Below are positions 8,405-18,030 of a stretch of 64,000 nucleotides of DNA, piece by piece; position 1 is the first letter of the stretch, and each line of letters starts with the position of its first letter. The notes beneath the pieces are model-generated. The model was not told the DNA's origin. It saw only the letters and a list, made by a program, of their open reading frames with translations, and did no database searches. Source of the stretch: Cryobacterium cheniae (lineage in GTDB: Bacteria > Actinomycetota > Actinomycetes > Actinomycetales > Microbacteriaceae); NCBI RefSeq assembly GCF_004403395.1, contig NZ_SOGN01000016.1, forward strand, positions 22,287 through 86,286, written 5' to 3'. The position numbers and the translations under genes are program-made.

Positions 8405-9496
8405 GTGAACACCAAGAAGGCTCTTGCGCTCTGCGCAACTGTCGGCGTGGCCATCTCCGGCCTTGTCATCGTCAGCCCGGCTAGCGCCGAGCCCGTCTCG
8501 AACAGCTACTCCATCGTCGGTTCCGACACCCTCGAGGACGTTGTCAGCGCCCTGGCCAATGGTTCGGGCCTATCGGGCGCGTCGGTTCGTTCGACAGCGA
8601 ACGGAAACAGCATCGGCTCGTTCGACGCGACCGGCACCCCGTTCATCACGACGAAGTCCTCGGGTGTGCGTTTCGGCCGCCCGAATGGCTCGGGCGACGG
8701 GCGCACCGCCCTGCTCCGTTCCATTGACGGCTCCCCGTACACCTCCGGTACCGTCGGCGGGCCCGCGGGCGTCGTCATCACGGGGCAGGTCGACATCGCC
8801 CGTTCGTCCGGATCAGGCACGGTCGACCCGGCCGGTAGCCTGATTCAGGTGCCTTTCGGGCGCGACGCGATCGCCTACGTCTACGACACTGCTTCCACGG
8901 CAGCCGGCATCGGCACCATCGACACGGCGACCATGACAAGTCTCTACACCTGCAGCGTCACCACCCTCGGCGGCGTGAAGGTCACACCGGTCATCCCGCA
9001 GGCCGGCTCCGGAACGCGCAAGGACTTCATGTCCAAGATCGGTGTCACCGATTCGACCCTGGGCTCCTGCGTCACCGTGGGTCAGGAGCACGACGCCTCC
9101 GACCTGGGCATCAACACCGTCGCGCCCATGTCGGTGTCCCGCTGGGTCGCCATGAACACCGGTGCGAGCTTCCCCAAGAAGAAGGACACCACGGTCCTGG
9201 GCTCCCTGGTGGCAGGAACCACCCCCGTGACGGGCACCGGCACCGCGATGGCCCCGGTTGCCGCCTACTACGCGGACTCGCGTTGGGGACGCGACACGTA
9301 CCTCGTCGTGCAGTACGCACGAGTCGACCCGACGAACGCCGCCTACGACTCGACGCTGGCTGACCTGCTCGATCCGACGAAGAGCGCCAGCCTGACGAAC
9401 TCGCAGACGACTTTTGCCGCCAAAGCCGGTTCGCTGAAGAAGAAATTCGGCATCCTCGCACCCTCGACCACCACCGCCGTTCGAATCTCCAAGTGA
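8405..9496 (+). CDS. Secreted PstS-like substrate-binding protein
   Basis: A 363-residue exported protein with a signal peptide ending near SPASAEP. It keeps PstS landmarks: YSIVGSDTLEDVV at the mature N-terminus (compare the GSxTL opening of PstS), GQVDIARSSGSG, IAYVYDT, a SLYTC segment in the position of the IFTG motif, and PQAGSGTRKDFMSKIG in the position of the phosphate loop, with SGTR. No C-terminal membrane helix and no lipobox, so it should be free or bound by partners. The GTG start follows GAAAGG at a good distance; the 110 bases upstream hold no gene. Third PstS-type protein in the same cluster. Confidence 0.65.
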   Translation: MNTKKALALCATVGVAISGLVIVSPASAEPVSNSYSIVGSDTLEDVVSALANGSGLSGASVRSTANGNSIGSFDATGTPFITTKSSGVRFGRPNGSGDGRTALLRSIDGSPYTSGTVGGPAGVVITGQVDIARSSGSGTVDPAGSLIQVPFGRDAIAYVYDTASTAAGIGTIDTATMTSLYTCSVTTLGGVKVTPVIPQAGSGTRKDFMSKIGVTDSTLGSCVTVGQEHDASDLGINTVAPMSVSRWVAMNTGASFPKKKDTTVLGSLVAGTTPVTGTGTAMAPVAAYYADSRWGRDTYLVVQYARVDPTNAAYDSTLADLLDPTKSASLTNSQTTFAAKAGSLKKKFGILAPSTTTAVRISK

Positions 9497-9526
9497 CCTC
9501 CGATCCAAGAACAGGACTGTAAATAC

Positions 9527-10489
<963 letters not shown>

Positions 10490-10505
10490 ACAGCACACCG
10501 TACGT

Positions 10506-10542
10506 CCGAAGGCCACGGGACGCGTTGTCCCGTGGCCTTCGG
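10506..10542 (+). terminator. Strong hairpin after the LASTG surface-protein gene
   Basis: A perfect 16-base-pair stem (left arm CCGAAGGCCACGGGAC, loop GCGTT) starts 16 bases after the stop codon. No T-run follows, so it may be a Rho-independent-like terminator of weak type or a processing/attenuation hairpin that separates expression of the upstream pst genes from the downstream anchor genes and pstB. Confidence 0.6.
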
Positions 10543-10655
10543 GCGTTCGCCGGCGACGACGCGCTGGATGTGTGGACGCCTCGGCGCCCACGCGAGATCG
10601 TGTTTCCCCGTCGTTTGCTTTGCGTCCAGCACGCCGAAACCTCGAATGGACTAAC

Positions 10656-11291
10656 TTGACTGTGCTCACCTCCACTGCCGCGCCCCGCCTCACGGCCGTG
10701 ACCCTCATCGCAATGTCCTTGATTGTCGGGATTGTCGGGATTGCCGGGCTCACCGCGACTCCCGCGAGCGCCGAGGCTGCCACGGATGGGCCTGCCGGTA
10801 TGAGCGTGGACCCGACGAACATCCACGATTTCCTCTATGTCAGTGGGCTCACCGTGTTCCCCGATCCGCAGATCGGGCCGGCGGGCGGGGACCTGACCCT
10901 GGAGTTCACGATGAAGAACGTCAGCACCGCCCCGATCACCTCGAGCGTCCGGTTCTGGCTGGACAACGCGATCAACCTGCCCGTCCGGACTCTCGACAAG
11001 GTCGAGGTCGCCAACCTCGCACCGGGGGAGACACGCACCCTGAGGGCAACCTTTGAAGATGTCGGCCAGTGGACCTTCTTCCGAGGCCACGTGACGATGA
11101 CTCCGCCGGTGGACATCGCCGGCACAGCTCTCTGGTCGTTGACCCGCGACTCGTTCACGCTCATCCTGCCGTGGTTCCTCACGGCGATGCTCGTGATCCT
11201 GGCAGCGCTCGTCCTGGCGGTGCGCCAGTTGCTCCGGATGCAACGCCCACTGCCCGAACTCGCACCCGGCCACGGGCCTGTCCCATCGTGA
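10656..11291 (+). CDS. Exported Ig-like domain protein with C-terminal membrane helix
   Basis: Signal peptide (TLIAMSLIVGIVGIAGL, cleavage near PASAEA), an extracellular β-rich domain of ~120 residues with the feel of a CARDB/NEW3-type Ig fold (LTLEFTMKNVSTAPITSSV ... LAPGETRTLRATF), then a membrane helix (LPWFLTAMLVILAALVLAV) and a short cytoplasmic tail. The fold is inferred from pattern only. TTG is preferred because GGA lies five bases upstream; a GTG six bases later is the alternative. The stop overlaps the GTG of the sortase-like gene (GTGA), tying the two together. Possibly a partner that recruits the PstS-like or LASTG protein to the membrane. Confidence 0.6.
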   Translation: MTVLTSTAAPRLTAVTLIAMSLIVGIVGIAGLTATPASAEAATDGPAGMSVDPTNIHDFLYVSGLTVFPDPQIGPAGGDLTLEFTMKNVSTAPITSSVRFWLDNAINLPVRTLDKVEVANLAPGETRTLRATFEDVGQWTFFRGHVTMTPPVDIAGTALWSLTRDSFTLILPWFLTAMLVILAALVLAVRQLLRMQRPLPELAPGHGPVPS

Positions 11292-12220
11292 CCATCGCCA
11301 CAGCGCTCCGGCGACCGGAGTCGGTCACGCCGCCCAGGCGGACGCCCGTGCCCCCGCGCGCACCCGTGATGCTGAGCGCACGCGATCAGGTCATCCGCAC
11401 CACGCTGACGATCGTTGCCGTGCTCATCTTCGGCTTTCTCGCCCACCTCACGATTTTCGGCCAGGTGCAGCACTTCGTCTTGCAGCAGCAGCTGACGAAC
11501 TCGCTGCGAGCAGAGCTCGCCCAGGGCACGGCGCCGGTCAGCGAGGGAACCGTGGACCAGGTTTTACTGGAGGCCGGAGCCCCAGTGGCGCTGATCGACA
11601 TTCCCTCGATCGGGGTGCACGAGGTGGTCGTCGAAGGAACCGACTCCGGTACCCTGCGTGCCGGACCGGGCCACCGCCGCGATACCGTGTTGCCGGGCCA
11701 GGCCGGCTACAGCGTCATCATGGGACGCGCCGCCGCCTACGGCGGTCCTTTCGCCCGGCTGCAGGAGTTACGACCGGGGCAGCAATTCACCGTCATCACC
11801 GGGCAGGGCCGTCAGGAATTCGCCGTGCTCGGCGTTCGGTACGCGGGCGACCCCATGCCGGCTCCCCTCGGCGCGGGGAAGAGCCGCCTCGTCCTCGAAA
11901 CGGCTCGCGGCCCCGCCTTTGTGCCGAGCGGAATCGCCCGGGTGGATGCTGAGCTCGTTTCGGAGACGAAACCGGCGGGCGTCCGAGCGACCACATTCGT
12001 GACCCTGCCTGCCGTCGACCGGGAGCTCGCCACCGACACCAGAACGGTGTGGGCGCTTGTTTTCGCCTTGCAGTTCCTCTTGGTGGTCGAGCTCGCCGCC
12101 GTGTGGGCCTATCGACGCGTCGGCCTTCGCAAAACCTGGACGGTTTTCCTCCCCGTCGTCACCGTGGGCGGCCTGTTCGTGGCCGACCAGGTGGTGCGCC
12201 TGCTTCCGAACCTGCTGTAG
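11288..12220 (+). CDS. Sortase-fold membrane protein lacking catalytic His and Cys (pseudo-sortase)
   Basis: The middle of this 310-residue protein follows class E sortases closely: ALIDIPSIGVHEVVVEGTD, TLRAGPGH, PGQAGYSVIMG, PFARLQELRPGQQF and VDAEL. The catalytic positions are changed. Where sortases read GHR before the PFxxL block this protein reads GRA (Arg 147), and where they read TTC it reads ETA (Ala 206). The usual Arg before the VxAEL strand is not clearly in register. It has an N-terminal membrane helix (~residues 38-60) and two further helices after the domain, which normal class E sortases lack. It contains two TTA codons (11564 and 11768). It should not transpeptidate; binding or scaffolding of LASTG-type or Pst proteins is inferred. 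Confidence 0.75.
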   Translation: MTIATALRRPESVTPPRRTPVPPRAPVMLSARDQVIRTTLTIVAVLIFGFLAHLTIFGQVQHFVLQQQLTNSLRAELAQGTAPVSEGTVDQVLLEAGAPVALIDIPSIGVHEVVVEGTDSGTLRAGPGHRRDTVLPGQAGYSVIMGRAAAYGGPFARLQELRPGQQFTVITGQGRQEFAVLGVRYAGDPMPAPLGAGKSRLVLETARGPAFVPSGIARVDAELVSETKPAGVRATTFVTLPAVDRELATDTRTVWALVFALQFLLVVELAAVWAYRRVGLRKTWTVFLPVVTVGGLFVADQVVRLLPNLL

Positions 12221-12225
12221 AAACG

Positions 12226-13218
12226 ATGGAGTCCATGAACGACGAAATGACCGATGCTGATGCGACGCAGGTGCTGCCGCTATCGAAGGCGCCACGGCAG
12301 CGAGACAGCAGGCCGCGCCCGGCGGCTCGATCCGCCGCGCCGACCCTGACGAGTCGCCTGTCCGTGCCATGGCGCAAACGCCCGGCGGGCCAGGACCTGT
12401 CCCCGGACGCCCTGGGCCATCCGGCCGTGGGGGCTCCTGGCCCACTGGCCACCCTCGAAGGCCGGAATGTGTCGGCCTGGTTCGGCGAGCGTCAGGTTCT
12501 CGACCGGGTCAACCTGACCATGCCCGCGGGCATCATCACGTCATTGATCGGCCCTTCGGGCTGCGGCAAATCGACGTTCCTGCGCATCCTGAACCGAATG
12601 CACGAGCTCGTTCCCTCCGCGAGCCTGGCCGGAGAGGTGCTCCTCGACGGTGTGGACATCTACGACCCGGAACGCAAGCTCGTCGACGCCCGCAAACACA
12701 TCGGGATGGTCTTCCAGAAACCCAACCCCTTCCCGGCGATGTCGATCTACGACAACGTCATCGCGGGCCTCACCCTCACCGGCCAGCGTGCCTCGAACGA
12801 CGAGAAGGACTACCTCGTCGAGAGCTGCCTGACCAAGGCCGGTCTGTGGAAGGAGGTCCGGGACCGTCTTCGGGCTCCGGGTGGCGGGTTGTCCGGGGGC
12901 CAGCAGCAGCGCCTGTGCATCGCCCGATCCCTGGCGGTGACTCCGCGCATCCTGCTCATGGATGAGCCGTGCTCGGCTCTCGATCCCACGTCGACTCGGG
13001 TGATCGAGGAGACCATGCTTGAACTCGCACGGGAGGTGACCATCGTGATCGTGACCCACAACATGCAGCAGGCGCAGCGGGTCTCCCAGAACTGCGCCTT
13101 TTTCCTCGCCGCGCAGGGCACGCCCGGCGGGATTGTGGAGCACGGACCTACCGACGCGATGTTCGGCAACCCGATCGACTCCCGGACCGCCGACTATGTC
13201 AATGGACGGTTCGGGTAG
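12226..13218 (+). CDS. pstB: Phosphate ABC transporter ATP-binding protein PstB with N-terminal extension
   Basis: ATPase of the Pst importer. Walker A GPSGCGKST, the PstB-typical NRMHELVPSASLAGEVLLDG and MVFQKPNPFPAMSIYDNV, signature LSGGQQQRLCIARSLA, Walker B ILLMDEPCSALDP and switch His in VTHNMQQA are all intact. About 75 residues of charged, Pro/Arg-rich sequence precede the domain, whereas most PstB proteins start within ~20 residues of it. The first ATG is used; a second nine bases on has GGAG close to it. Five bases after the pseudo-sortase and the last transporter gene of the locus; no phoU follows. Confidence 0.93.
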   Translation: MESMNDEMTDADATQVLPLSKAPRQRDSRPRPAARSAAPTLTSRLSVPWRKRPAGQDLSPDALGHPAVGAPGPLATLEGRNVSAWFGERQVLDRVNLTMPAGIITSLIGPSGCGKSTFLRILNRMHELVPSASLAGEVLLDGVDIYDPERKLVDARKHIGMVFQKPNPFPAMSIYDNVIAGLTLTGQRASNDEKDYLVESCLTKAGLWKEVRDRLRAPGGGLSGGQQQRLCIARSLAVTPRILLMDEPCSALDPTSTRVIEETMLELAREVTIVIVTHNMQQAQRVSQNCAFFLAAQGTPGGIVEHGPTDAMFGNPIDSRTADYVNGRFG

Positions 13219-13262
13219 ACGGAGCGGTCGGTGCCGGCGCTGTTTCGGCCTAAGCTGTGGCC

Positions 13263-14783
13263 ATGACCACTGTGGGTTTCGCCGAGATCGAACGCAAGTA
13301 CGATGTGAATCCGGCTACGGTGTTGCCGCTGCTGCACGACCTTCCCGGCGTGACGCACGTCGAGGAGCCCATCGAACACCAGCTCGACGCGGTTTACTAC
13401 GACACCGAGGATTTCGTGCTCGCGGCGCGGCACCTGACCCTCCGCCGCCGCACCGGAGGGGATGACGCCGGCTGGCACCTCAAGCTTCCGGTGTCACCGG
13501 ACGAGCGCCGCGAGCTGCGCGAATCGCTCGGAGACAACCCTGACCGTATCCCCGAATCGCTGCTGAACCTGGTGCGGGTCCACCTGCGCGGGCGCCGGCT
13601 CGTGCCGGTCGTGCACCTCCATAACCGGCGCATTCTGCACCGTCTGGTCGGCGAGAACGAGGCCGTGCTGGCCGAGGTTTGCGATGACCACGTGGAGGCA
13701 GAGAGGTTCGCCCCGGCGCCGTTGAACCAGACCTGGCGGGAATGGGAGGTCGAGCTCGTGCACGGCTCTCGCGACCTGCTCGACGCCGCCCAGGAGCGGC
13801 TGTCGTCGGTCGGCGTGGAGCCATCCGTGAACTCGTCCAAACTGGCCCGCGCCCTCGGCGACCAGGTGCCGGAGTTCGTCACGGTCCCGGCGATCCGGCC
13901 GACCCGCAAGAGCTCGGCCGGCACCGTGCTGATGGCCTACGTGCAGGAACAGGTGCGTGCGATCGGCGTGCAGGATGCACGGGTGCGGGAGAACGACTCG
14001 GACGGCGTGCACCGGATGCGCGTGGCCACCCGCCGCTTGCGCTCGGCCCTGTCCACCTACCGGGACCTCCTCGACAGGTCGGTCACCGGCCCCATCCGTG
14101 ACGAGCTGCGCTGGCTGGCCGGCGCGCTCGGCGCCGCCCGGGACGCGGAGGTGATCCGGCAGCGCCTCGCCCATCGGCTCGCTCAGGAACCGGTCGGGCT
14201 GGTCGTGGGAGCGCTGGGTGAGCGAATCGACGCACACTTCGCTGACGTCATCCGCGCGGCCAGGCGCCAGACCCTCGAGACCATCGACTCCGAGCGGTAC
14301 TTCCGGCTGCTCGACACGCTCGACGCCGTGCTGACCACCCCGCCGCTGCTCACCCGGGCTGACAAGCCCGCGAGCACCGTCATCCCCGAACTGATCCGTG
14401 CCGACTGGAAGCGGCTGCGCGCAGCGGTTTTCCTGGCGCAGGGAACCCCGTCCGGTGCCCTACGCGATGAGGCGTTGCACGAGGCGCGGAAGCGGGCCAA
14501 GCAGCTGCGCTACGCGGCCGAGACGGCGGCGCCGCTGCGGCGCACCCGCGCGGCGCGGCTCGTGGCCGCGGCCCGGCAGGTGCAGGACACCCTCGGCGAC
14601 CACCAGGACAGCGTCGTTGCCCGGGACGAGCTGCTCCGGCTCGGCATGGCCGCGTACCTGCAGGGGGAGAACGCCTTCAGCTACGGCCGGCTGCACGCCG
14701 TGGAACAGGGCGGGGCCGCCGCCGTGGAGACGCACTTCTTCCGCACCTGGCGGGACTTTCCGAGGGCTTCGATCTCGAAGTAA
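13263..14783 (+). CDS. CYTH and CHAD domain protein
   Basis: The N-terminal ~200 residues form a CYTH (triphosphate tunnel) domain: the ExExK signature appears as EIERK near the start, with repeated charged strands lining the tunnel (LTLRRR, WHLKLP, REWEVEL). Residues ~220-500 are a CHAD helical domain with its His/Arg-rich helices (DGVHRMRVATRRLRSAL, ALHEARKRAKQLRYAAE). CYTH-CHAD proteins hydrolyse inorganic tripolyphosphate and bind polyphosphate. Position 44 bases behind pstB supports a role in handling the phosphate taken up. It converges on the MarR gene with three bases between. Confidence 0.88.
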   Translation: MTTVGFAEIERKYDVNPATVLPLLHDLPGVTHVEEPIEHQLDAVYYDTEDFVLAARHLTLRRRTGGDDAGWHLKLPVSPDERRELRESLGDNPDRIPESLLNLVRVHLRGRRLVPVVHLHNRRILHRLVGENEAVLAEVCDDHVEAERFAPAPLNQTWREWEVELVHGSRDLLDAAQERLSSVGVEPSVNSSKLARALGDQVPEFVTVPAIRPTRKSSAGTVLMAYVQEQVRAIGVQDARVRENDSDGVHRMRVATRRLRSALSTYRDLLDRSVTGPIRDELRWLAGALGAARDAEVIRQRLAHRLAQEPVGLVVGALGERIDAHFADVIRAARRQTLETIDSERYFRLLDTLDAVLTTPPLLTRADKPASTVIPELIRADWKRLRAAVFLAQGTPSGALRDEALHEARKRAKQLRYAAETAAPLRRTRAARLVAAARQVQDTLGDHQDSVVARDELLRLGMAAYLQGENAFSYGRLHAVEQGGAAAVETHFFRTWRDFPRASISK

Positions 14784-14786
14784 CCC

Positions 14787-15278
14787 CTAGTCGAAGCCGA
14801 GGCTGAGCTTGCGCAGCAGGGTCGCGAGTCCGGTCTGCTCGCTCGGCGACAGCGTGGCGAGCAGCTCGGCCTCGGCGTCGACCAGCCGGGTGATGGCGGC
14901 ATCCACCCGGGTCAGGCCGGCCGGGTTCATCCCCACAAAGATGCCGCGCCCGTCGTTGGGGTCCGTGCGCCGGGTGACGAGCCCCCGCTCGACGAGCCGG
15001 TCGATCCGGTTGGTCATCGTTCCGCTGGAGACCAGCGTCTGCTGCAGCAGGGCTTTCGGGCTCAGCTCGTAGGGTGCCCCCGCACGGCGCAGAGCCGAGA
15101 GCACGTCGAACTCCCAGGAGTCCAGCTCGGACCGGGAGAACGCGGTGCGCCGGGCGCGGTCCAGATGCTTGGACAGCCGGGCCACGCGCGACAGCACCTG
15201 CAGCGGCGCGAAGTCGAGGTCGGGCCGTTCGCGCAGCCAGGCATCCACTATCCGGTCGACTTCGTCATGTGCGGGCAT
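14787..15278 (-). CDS. MarR-family transcriptional regulator
   Basis: A 163-residue winged-helix repressor type protein. The DNA-binding part shows SELDSWEFDVLSALRRAG, LSPKALLQQTLVSSGTMTNRIDRLVERGLVTR and the wing RTDPNDGRGIFVGMNPAG, the classic MarR DxRxxxVxLT/G layout. Helices at both ends form the dimer interface. The ATG MPAHDEV is chosen since upstream frame sequence runs into the tRNA-Gln gene. No neighbour transcribed with it reveals the ligand or target. Confidence 0.85.
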   Translation of the reverse strand: MPAHDEVDRIVDAWLRERPDLDFAPLQVLSRVARLSKHLDRARRTAFSRSELDSWEFDVLSALRRAGAPYELSPKALLQQTLVSSGTMTNRIDRLVERGLVTRRTDPNDGRGIFVGMNPAGLTRVDAAITRLVDAEAELLATLSPSEQTGLATLLRKLSLGFD

Positions 15279-15401
15279 CCGACCATTATCCTGCTCGGGC
15301 GCGGAAAGCGGCGCGGGAGCACGTCCCACGGTCGTCGGGGCGCGCCATCGGCGCGATATCTGGCAGACTTGTGACCGTTGGCCGGCTCTCTGTCGGCGAA
15401 T

Positions 15402-15473
15402 TCCGCCGTGGTGTAATGGCAGCACGACAGCCTTTGGAGCTGTTAGGTCTAGGTTCGAGTCCTGGCGGCGGAG
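15402..15473 (+). tRNA. tRNA-Gln (anticodon TTG)
   Basis: Cloverleaf by eye: acceptor TCCGCCG pairs with CGGCGGA, anticodon stem ACAGC/GCTGT encloses CTTTGGA with anticodon TTG, and the T arm AGGTTCGAGTCCT is normal. CCA is not fully encoded (GCA follows the stem). It lies 64 bases before glmU on the same strand. Confidence 0.95.
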
Positions 15474-15536
15474 CATTGAATGGCGTCACCATCCGGTCTT
15501 TTCCGGGCGGCCCCACCGAAGCTAGAGGAAAACCAC

Positions 15537-16961
15537 GTGACTGATTCCCGACTCGCAATCGTCGTGCTGGCCGCCGGCCAGGGCACCCGAATGAAATCGA
15601 GCACACCGAAGCTGCTGCACGAGCTCGCCGGACTGCCCATCCTCAGCCATGTGCTGGCGACATCCCGAGCCCTCGACGCGGCCCACGTCGTCACCGTGGT
15701 GCGCCACGAGCGCGACCGGCTGGCCGCCCTCGTCGGCAAGGACCTGCCCGAGAGCCTGATCGTCGACCAGGACGAGCTGCCCGGCACCGGACGCGCCGTG
15801 GAACAGGCCATCGCCGCGCTCCCTGACGATTTCGAGGGTGACGTGCTGGTGGTCAGCGGTGACGTGCCGCTGCTGAACGCGGCCACGCTGGCCAGTTTCG
15901 TCGCCGCTCACCGCGACCGGGACGTCTCCGCCACCGTGCTCTCCTCCTTCCCGGAAGACGTCACCGGCTACGGCCGCATCGTGCGCTCCGAGGAGGGCGC
16001 CTTCGACCGCATTGTGGAGCAGAAGGATGCGACCGACGAGGAACGCGCCATTGCGGAGACGAACGCCGGGGTCTACGTCTTCCGCGTGCTCGAGCTGCGT
16101 GAGCAGCTGGCCAACGTCACCACCGAGAACGCGCAGGGCGAGAAGTACCTCACCGATGTGGTCGGGCTGCTGCGCCAGGCCGGGTCCGAAGTTCGGGCCG
16201 TCCCAGTGGCGGACGCCTGGCTGGTGGCCGGTATCAACGACCGCGCCCAGCTCAGCGAGACCGCCCGCCAGCTCAACGGCCTCATCGTCTACGGCTGGCA
16301 GCTGGCCGGTGTGACCGTGCAGGACCCGGCCACCACCTGGATCGACCTCAAGGCGAAGCTGGCACCGGATGTCACCATCCGGCCGGGTACGCAGATCCTC
16401 GGCTCGACCGTGATCGAGACCGGAGCCGTGATCGGCCCGGACACCACCCTCGTCGATTGTGAAATCGGCGAGAACGCGGTGGTGAAGCGCACGGATGCCA
16501 CGCTCGCCGTGATCGGCGCCGGCGCATCCGTCGGTCCCTTCTCCTACCTGCGGCCCGGTACGATTCTGGGCGCCGATGGTAAGATCGGCACCTTCGTGGA
16601 GACCAAGAACGCGACCATCGGTGCGGGCAGCAAGGTGCCGCACCTCAGCTACGTCGGCGACGCGACGGTGGGGGTGTCATCGAACATCGGGGCCGGCACG
16701 ATTTTCGCCAACTACGACGGTGTGACCAAGAACCACAGTGAGATCGGGTCCCACGTGCGCACCGGGTCGCACAACGTGTTCGTCGCGCCGATTACAATTG
16801 GGGACGGAGCCTACACGGGTGCCGGAACAATCGTCCGCAAGGACGTACCGGCCGGGGCCTTGGGCCTGACCGTGGCTCCACAACGCAATATGGACGGTTG
16901 GGTACAGACCAACCGCCCAGGAACCGACGCGGCGGCGGCTGCGGCAAAGAGCGGAGACTAG
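15537..16961 (+). CDS. glmU: Bifunctional UDP-N-acetylglucosamine pyrophosphorylase / glucosamine-1-phosphate N-acetyltransferase
   Basis: Makes UDP-GlcNAc for peptidoglycan. The N-terminal uridylyltransferase half begins LAAGQGTRMKSSTPKLLHEL; the C-terminal half is a left-handed β-helix with hexapeptide repeats (VIETGAVIGPDTTL, VGPFSYLRPG, IGAGTIFANYDGVTKN), containing the acetyltransferase site. GTG (VTDSRLAIVVL) is preceded by AGAGGAAA. At 474 residues it is full length. The stop abuts the prs start directly, so the two genes form an operon, as in many actinobacteria. Confidence 0.96.
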   Translation: MTDSRLAIVVLAAGQGTRMKSSTPKLLHELAGLPILSHVLATSRALDAAHVVTVVRHERDRLAALVGKDLPESLIVDQDELPGTGRAVEQAIAALPDDFEGDVLVVSGDVPLLNAATLASFVAAHRDRDVSATVLSSFPEDVTGYGRIVRSEEGAFDRIVEQKDATDEERAIAETNAGVYVFRVLELREQLANVTTENAQGEKYLTDVVGLLRQAGSEVRAVPVADAWLVAGINDRAQLSETARQLNGLIVYGWQLAGVTVQDPATTWIDLKAKLAPDVTIRPGTQILGSTVIETGAVIGPDTTLVDCEIGENAVVKRTDATLAVIGAGASVGPFSYLRPGTILGADGKIGTFVETKNATIGAGSKVPHLSYVGDATVGVSSNIGAGTIFANYDGVTKNHSEIGSHVRTGSHNVFVAPITIGDGAYTGAGTIVRKDVPAGALGLTVAPQRNMDGWVQTNRPGTDAAAAAAKSGD

Positions 16962-17939
16962 GTGTCTGGAATCAAGACCAGCGGCGAAAAGCGACTTGTA
17001 TTGGTTTCGGGGCGAGCACACCCGCAACTGGCACTGGACATCGCCACGGAACTTGGCACCGAACTCGTTCACACCGACGCCCGCACCTTCGCGAACGGTG
17101 AAATCTACGCGCGCTTCGATGAGAGCGTGCGCGGCTCGGACACCTTCGTGATCCAGTCGCACACCGACCCGATCAACGAGTGGCTGATGGAACAGCTGAT
17201 CATGGTCGACGCGCTCAAGCGGGCCTCCGCCAAGCGCATCACGGTCGTCGCGCCGTTCTACCCCTATGCCCGCCAGGACAAGAAGGGCCGCGGTCGCGAG
17301 CCGATCTCGGCCCGGCTGATCGCCGACCTGTTCAAGGTCGCCGGCGCCGACCGGATCATGGCCGTCGACCTGCACGCCGCCCAGATCCAGGGCTTCTTCG
17401 ACGGCCCCGTCGACCACCTCTTCGCCATGCCCGTGCTGCTCGAGCACTTCAAGGAGAAGCTCGACCCGGCCACCCTGACGGTCGTTTCGCCCGACATGGG
17501 CCGCGTGCGCGTCGCCGACATCTGGAGCGACAAGCTCGGCGCCCCGCTGGCCATCATCCACAAGCGCCGCGACCCGAAGGTCGCCAACCGGGTGTCCGTG
17601 CACGAGATCGTCGGCCAGGTCGAGGGTCGCGTCTGCCTGATCGTCGACGACATGATCGACACCGGCCGCACGATCGTCCTCGCGGCGGAGGCCCTGCGCG
17701 CCGCCGGCGCCATCGGCGTCGTCGTCGCCGCCACCCACGCCGTGTTCAGCCACCCGGCGCTGGAGCTGCTGCAGAACCCCGCGATCTCCGAGGTCGTCGT
17801 CACCGACACCCTGCCGATCCCCGAAGAGAAGCGCTTCCCCACGCTCACCGTGCTGCCGATCGCGCCGCTCCTGGCCCGTGCCATCCACGAGGTCTTCGAC
17901 GAGGGTTCCGTCACCTCGATGTTCGAGGGCGCCGCGTAA
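16962..17939 (+). CDS. prs: Ribose-phosphate pyrophosphokinase
   Basis: Makes PRPP from ribose 5-phosphate and ATP for nucleotide, His and Trp synthesis. Family marks are all present: ANGEIYARFDESVRG, APFYPYARQDKKGRGREPIS, VDLHAAQIQGFFD and the PRPP loop CLIVDDMIDTGRTIV. Normal length of 325 residues. GTG follows the glmU TAG without a gap, with GGAGAC serving as ribosome site inside the glmU end. Confidence 0.96.
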   Translation: MSGIKTSGEKRLVLVSGRAHPQLALDIATELGTELVHTDARTFANGEIYARFDESVRGSDTFVIQSHTDPINEWLMEQLIMVDALKRASAKRITVVAPFYPYARQDKKGRGREPISARLIADLFKVAGADRIMAVDLHAAQIQGFFDGPVDHLFAMPVLLEHFKEKLDPATLTVVSPDMGRVRVADIWSDKLGAPLAIIHKRRDPKVANRVSVHEIVGQVEGRVCLIVDDMIDTGRTIVLAAEALRAAGAIGVVVAATHAVFSHPALELLQNPAISEVVVTDTLPIPEEKRFPTLTVLPIAPLLARAIHEVFDEGSVTSMFEGAA

Positions 17940-17959
17940 CAGCCGCCTGAACCGGGTGA

Positions 17960-18003
17960 ACCGATGGTCGGTCGTTGACGGATGTCGACGGCCGACCATC
18001 GGT
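17960..18003. terminator. Bidirectional hairpin between prs and the DUF1905 gene
   Basis: Arms ACCGATGGTCGG and CCGACCATCGGT pair perfectly across a 20-base loop, placed between two convergent genes. There is no strong T-run on either side, so the terminator role rests on position and stem strength. Confidence 0.6.
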
Positions 18004-18030
18004 CTGTCCGGGCCCGGTCTGCGGGCTCGG

